A DNA stretch of 8,489 nt from Betaproteobacteria bacterium (GTDB taxonomy: Bacteria; Pseudomonadota; Gammaproteobacteria; Burkholderiales; Burkholderiaceae_C). The notes under the pieces are model-generated. The model saw only the letters and a program-made list of their open reading frames with translations. It searched no databases and was not told the DNA's origin. The stretch is from NCBI GenBank assembly GCA_009923345.1, contig RFTR01000082.1, positions 1-8,489 on the forward strand. The letters run 5' to 3'. The position numbers were made by a program, and so were the translations under genes. Positions 6,270-8,489 of the stretch are shown piece by piece (the stretch's first letter is position 1; every line of letters begins with the position of its first letter).

Positions 6270-7265
6270 GTGCTAACACTCTCAGTTCTTGACCAATCTG
6301 CTGCAGGCGCTGGGCGTCCACAAGATGCCACTATCCGCCAAACTCTCGCGCTTGCTTCCAAGTGCGAAGCATGGGGCTACAAACGTTTTTGGGTGAGTGA
6401 GCACCATAGTCATCCCAGCATTGTTGGAACAGCGCCAGAAGTTTTGATGGCAGCGATTGCTGCACAAACCACAAGCATTCGTTTGGGCAGTGCTGGCGTG
6501 ATGCTTCCGCATTACGCGCCTTTAAAAGTAGCGGAACAATTTCGTGTGCTTGATGCATTGGCGCCTGGCCGTATTGATTTAGGCGTTGGTCGCGCTCCAG
6601 GAAGTGACGGACGTACAGCGCAGTTGCTCAACCCAGATCGCTATGCGAGTGACAACTTTCCCCAGCAAGTGATGGAGTTGCGAGCGTGGGTTTCAGGTGA
6701 ACCGCTTCCAGCTGGACATCCTGGCCATGGCGTATTTGCATATCCCAGTGGACCAACTGCGCCTGATCTGTGGATGCTTGGGAGTTCAGACTATGGCGCA
6801 CAACTTGCGGCGCATTTGAGTCTGCCGTATGCATTTGCCTATTTCATTACCGATGGTCAAGGGGCTGACCAAGCAATGCATTTGTATCGCAGTAACTTTC
6901 GTCCGAGTCAATCCAGATCCAAACCTGAAGCGGTTGTTTGTGTCTGGGCCTTGGCCGCAGACACCGAAGAAGAAGCATGGCGATTGTTTGAAAGCCGGGC
7001 AAGGTGGAAGATGGATCGCAACCTAGGACGTACCGATCCCTTGTTACCTCCAGAGCAGGCGGTACGTAATTACTCATCAGGCGAACAACGTGCCTTGACC
7101 GAACTAAAAGAAAACGCTTTGGTGGGAAGTGCCAAGCAAGTCGTGCGCAAATTACGTGCTCTTGCTGAGCGTTTACAAATAGAAGAAATAGTCGTTATCA
7201 CTTGGACGCATGACCCAGTTGCCCAAGCGCGCTCATATGAATTGCTCGCGCAAGAAATTTTATAA
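6270..7265 (+). CDS. Luciferase-like (LLM) flavin-dependent oxidoreductase, MsnO8/group 1 type
   Basis: This is a predicted cytoplasmic TIM-barrel oxidoreductase of the bacterial luciferase-like family, which uses reduced flavin and usually O2. The 331-residue protein has the features of the MsnO8 / luciferase-family group 1 proteins: LSVLDQS at the N terminus, YKRFWVSEHH (37-46), SAGVMLPHYAPLKVAEQF (74-91), LAPGRIDLGVGRAPGSD (97-113), DNFPQQVMELR and DLWMLGSSDYGAQLAA. The start is the GTG at 6270. An in-frame TGA at 6231 and no ATG, GTG or TTG between them leave it as the best choice, although no strong Shine-Dalgarno sequence is visible. The stop at 7263-7265 is 23 bp before the methionine synthase ATG, so the two genes probably form an operon. 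No flavin reductase is encoded in the window. The substrate is unknown; a link to sulfur or methyl-group metabolism is inferred only from the neighbour. Confidence 0.88.
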   Translation: MLTLSVLDQSAAGAGRPQDATIRQTLALASKCEAWGYKRFWVSEHHSHPSIVGTAPEVLMAAIAAQTTSIRLGSAGVMLPHYAPLKVAEQFRVLDALAPGRIDLGVGRAPGSDGRTAQLLNPDRYASDNFPQQVMELRAWVSGEPLPAGHPGHGVFAYPSGPTAPDLWMLGSSDYGAQLAAHLSLPYAFAYFITDGQGADQAMHLYRSNFRPSQSRSKPEAVVCVWALAADTEEEAWRLFESRARWKMDRNLGRTDPLLPPEQAVRNYSSGEQRALTELKENALVGSAKQVVRKLRALAERLQIEEIVVITWTHDPVAQARSYELLAQEIL

Positions 7266-7278
7266 ATCCCAACCCATT

Positions 7279-7282
7279 GGAG
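7279..7282 (+). promoter_or_regulatory. Ribosome-binding site deciding the methionine synthase start
   Basis: GGAG lies 6 nt before the ATG at 7289. This favours the ATG over the in-frame TTG at 7277, which overlaps the site itself. Confidence 0.65.
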
Positions 7283-7288
7283 TGCCCT

Positions 7289-8329
7289 ATGTTTTCAACA
7301 GCAATCGCTGGTAGTTTGCCTAAGCCTGAATGGCTCGCTGAGACCAACAAACTGTGGCCCAAATGGCAGGCCGAAGGCGATGCGCTGATGCGCGCCAAAG
7401 CCGATGCCACCTTGCTGTGGATCAAAGCGCAAGAAGATGCAGGATTAGATGTTATTGGTGACGGTGAACAATCGCGTCAGCACTTTGTACATGGATTTTT
7501 AGAGCAAGTAGAAGGCATAGACTTCGAAAACAAAGTCACCATGGGCATTCGCAACAACCGCTATGACGCACAAGTGCCACAAGTCATAGCACCTCTACGA
7601 CTCAAAGGGCGTGTGCATGCATTCGAAGCGCAACTAGCGCGTGCCCACACCAAGAAAAAACTCAAATTCACATTGCCTGGTCCGATGACCATCGTCGACA
7701 CTGTCGCCGACCGCTTTTATGGCAAAGGCAAAGACCCCGTGCAAGGCCGCATCGATATGGCGTTTGCATTTGCTGAGTTACTAAACCAAGAAGCATTGGC
7801 TTTGCAGGCTGATGGCGTAGACATCATCCAATTCGATGAGCCTGCTTTCAACGTCTATCTAGACGAAGCCGCAGACTGGGGCGTCAAAGCCTTGGAGCGT
7901 GCCGCGCAAGGGTTAACTTGCACAACTGCGGTACATATTTGCTATGGCTACGGCATTGAAGCCAACAATAATTGGAAAAAAACTTTGGGTGACGAATGGC
8001 GTCAATATGAAAAAGTGTTTCCTGCGTTGGCTAAGAGCAGTATCAAACAAGTTAGTCTTGAGTGCTACCACTCGCATGTGCCTCCAGAGATGATGGCTTT
8101 GCTGAAAGACAAAGACGTAATGGTTGGCGTGATTGATGTGGCCAGCGAAGAAATTGAAACGCCTGAGCAAATTGCAGACACGATTGGCAAGGCCTTGCAG
8201 TTTGTGCCTAAGCATCGGTTGATTGCTTGTACCAATTGTGGGTTGGCGCCTATGAGTCGTGAAGTTGCTATGAAGAAATTGCAGGCTTTGGCTGATGGGG
8301 CTGCTTTGGCTCGTCTTCGTTACAAATAG
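7289..8329 (+). CDS. Short MetE-type cobalamin-independent methionine synthase core, without folate domain (MesD-like)
   Basis: This is a predicted zinc methyltransferase that makes methionine from homocysteine. The 346-residue protein matches the C-terminal catalytic half of MetE; full-length MetE is about 750 residues. Visible features: AGSLPKP at the N terminus, DGEQSRQHF, LPGPMTIVDT, QFDEPAFNVY, and a complete zinc-ligand set H216 and C218 (AVHICYGYG), E258 (SLECYHSH) and C317 (CTNCGLAP). The N-terminal folate-binding half of MetE is absent, and no partner encoding it is seen. From memory it resembles MesD, a folate-independent methionine synthase core that works with MesX (DUF1852) and oxygen; no MesX gene is visible here. 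It follows a flavin-dependent oxidoreductase gene by 23 bp. The family call is firm. The MesD assignment is moderate, and an unrelated methyltransferase role such as vinyl or alkyl transfer to another thiol remains possible. Confidence 0.88.
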   Translation: MFSTAIAGSLPKPEWLAETNKLWPKWQAEGDALMRAKADATLLWIKAQEDAGLDVIGDGEQSRQHFVHGFLEQVEGIDFENKVTMGIRNNRYDAQVPQVIAPLRLKGRVHAFEAQLARAHTKKKLKFTLPGPMTIVDTVADRFYGKGKDPVQGRIDMAFAFAELLNQEALALQADGVDIIQFDEPAFNVYLDEAADWGVKALERAAQGLTCTTAVHICYGYGIEANNNWKKTLGDEWRQYEKVFPALAKSSIKQVSLECYHSHVPPEMMALLKDKDVMVGVIDVASEEIETPEQIADTIGKALQFVPKHRLIACTNCGLAPMSREVAMKKLQALADGAALARLRYK

Positions 8330-8489
8330 GCTTTTTTGTTTGGCTGGGTGTTTGAGGGTGCTGCTTGCATTTCATACGAGGCACCCATTCTTAAATGTTA
8401 TTTATTGTAAAAAATGAAGTGCGGAGTTGGACTGCAGGTTACAAAGACTGGTAGCTACGCCATCTTCTCGTGGACTGTCCCTATCTCAG
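8330..8489. other. Terminal 160 bp without a confident gene; possible mobile-element edge
   Basis: A plus-strand frame opens at an ATG at 8414 and runs off the window (25 codons, no ribosome-binding site). A minus-strand frame enters from the right and stops at a TAG at 8457-8455, reading EIGTVHEKMA. The sequence around 8473-8483, GGACTGTCCCT, resembles from memory the ACTGTCCC-type ends near some REP-associated Y1 (IS200-like) transposase genes. None of this is enough to call a gene. Confidence 0.3.
8356..8386 (+). terminator. Terminator-like hairpin after the methionine synthase gene
   Basis: GGGTGC (8356-8361) and GCACCC (8381-8386) form a perfect 6-bp GC-rich stem around a 19-nt loop, 27 bp after the stop codon. 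What follows is AT-rich (ATTCTTAAATG) but not a clean T-run, so termination is plausible rather than certain. Confidence 0.4.

Noticed and set aside
7277..7288. TTG start adding four residues to the methionine synthase
   Set aside because: The GGAG at 7279-7282 is well spaced for the ATG at 7289 and overlaps the TTG start itself.

Overview
The window looks like a piece of a betaproteobacterial chromosome, most likely Burkholderiales and close to Comamonadaceae (Limnohabitans, Rhodoferax or Polaromonas type). This rests on remembered protein similarity (RhlE, EttA, the DmpA-type peptidase, the acyl-CoA ligase and a MetE-like protein) and on a G+C content that looks close to half by eye. No database search was possible. 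Coding density is high. I see no tRNA, rRNA, CRISPR array or complete mobile element.

Layout, left to right. (1) 1-677, minus: N-terminal two thirds of a DEAD-box RNA helicase (rhlE), cut by the window edge. (2) 922-2583, plus: ettA, an ABC-F translation factor, divergent from rhlE. The 244 bp between them holds two small inverted repeats and a possible rhlE promoter. (3) 2627-3643, minus: a self-cleaving P1/DmpA-family (S58) aminopeptidase, convergent with ettA. (4) 3644-3710: a very AT-rich divergent promoter region with a 15-bp palindrome. (5) 3711-4355, plus: a small orphan regulator with a MerR/excisionase-like helix-turn-helix followed by a response-regulator receiver domain. (6) 4419-6140, plus: a fatty-acid (or related carboxylic acid) CoA ligase whose start codon sits at the base of a nested hairpin. 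(7) 6141-6269: a structured intergenic region with two inverted-repeat structures. (8) 6270-7265 and 7289-8329, plus, 23 bp apart: a luciferase-like flavin-dependent oxidoreductase and a short MetE-type methionine synthase without the N-terminal folate domain. (9) 8330-8489: no clear gene. It holds a terminator-like hairpin and a terminal stretch that may be the edge of a mobile element.

The left half is housekeeping: RNA remodelling and ribosome control. The right half is metabolic. The most interesting pair is the predicted oxidoreductase/methionine synthase operon. The MetE-like protein keeps all four zinc ligands but lacks the folate half, as in the folate-independent core methionine synthases (MesD-like), so its methyl donor is open. 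A flavin-dependent oxidoreductase directly upstream suggests a testable link. I see no unambiguous new system; the candidates are given as hypotheses.
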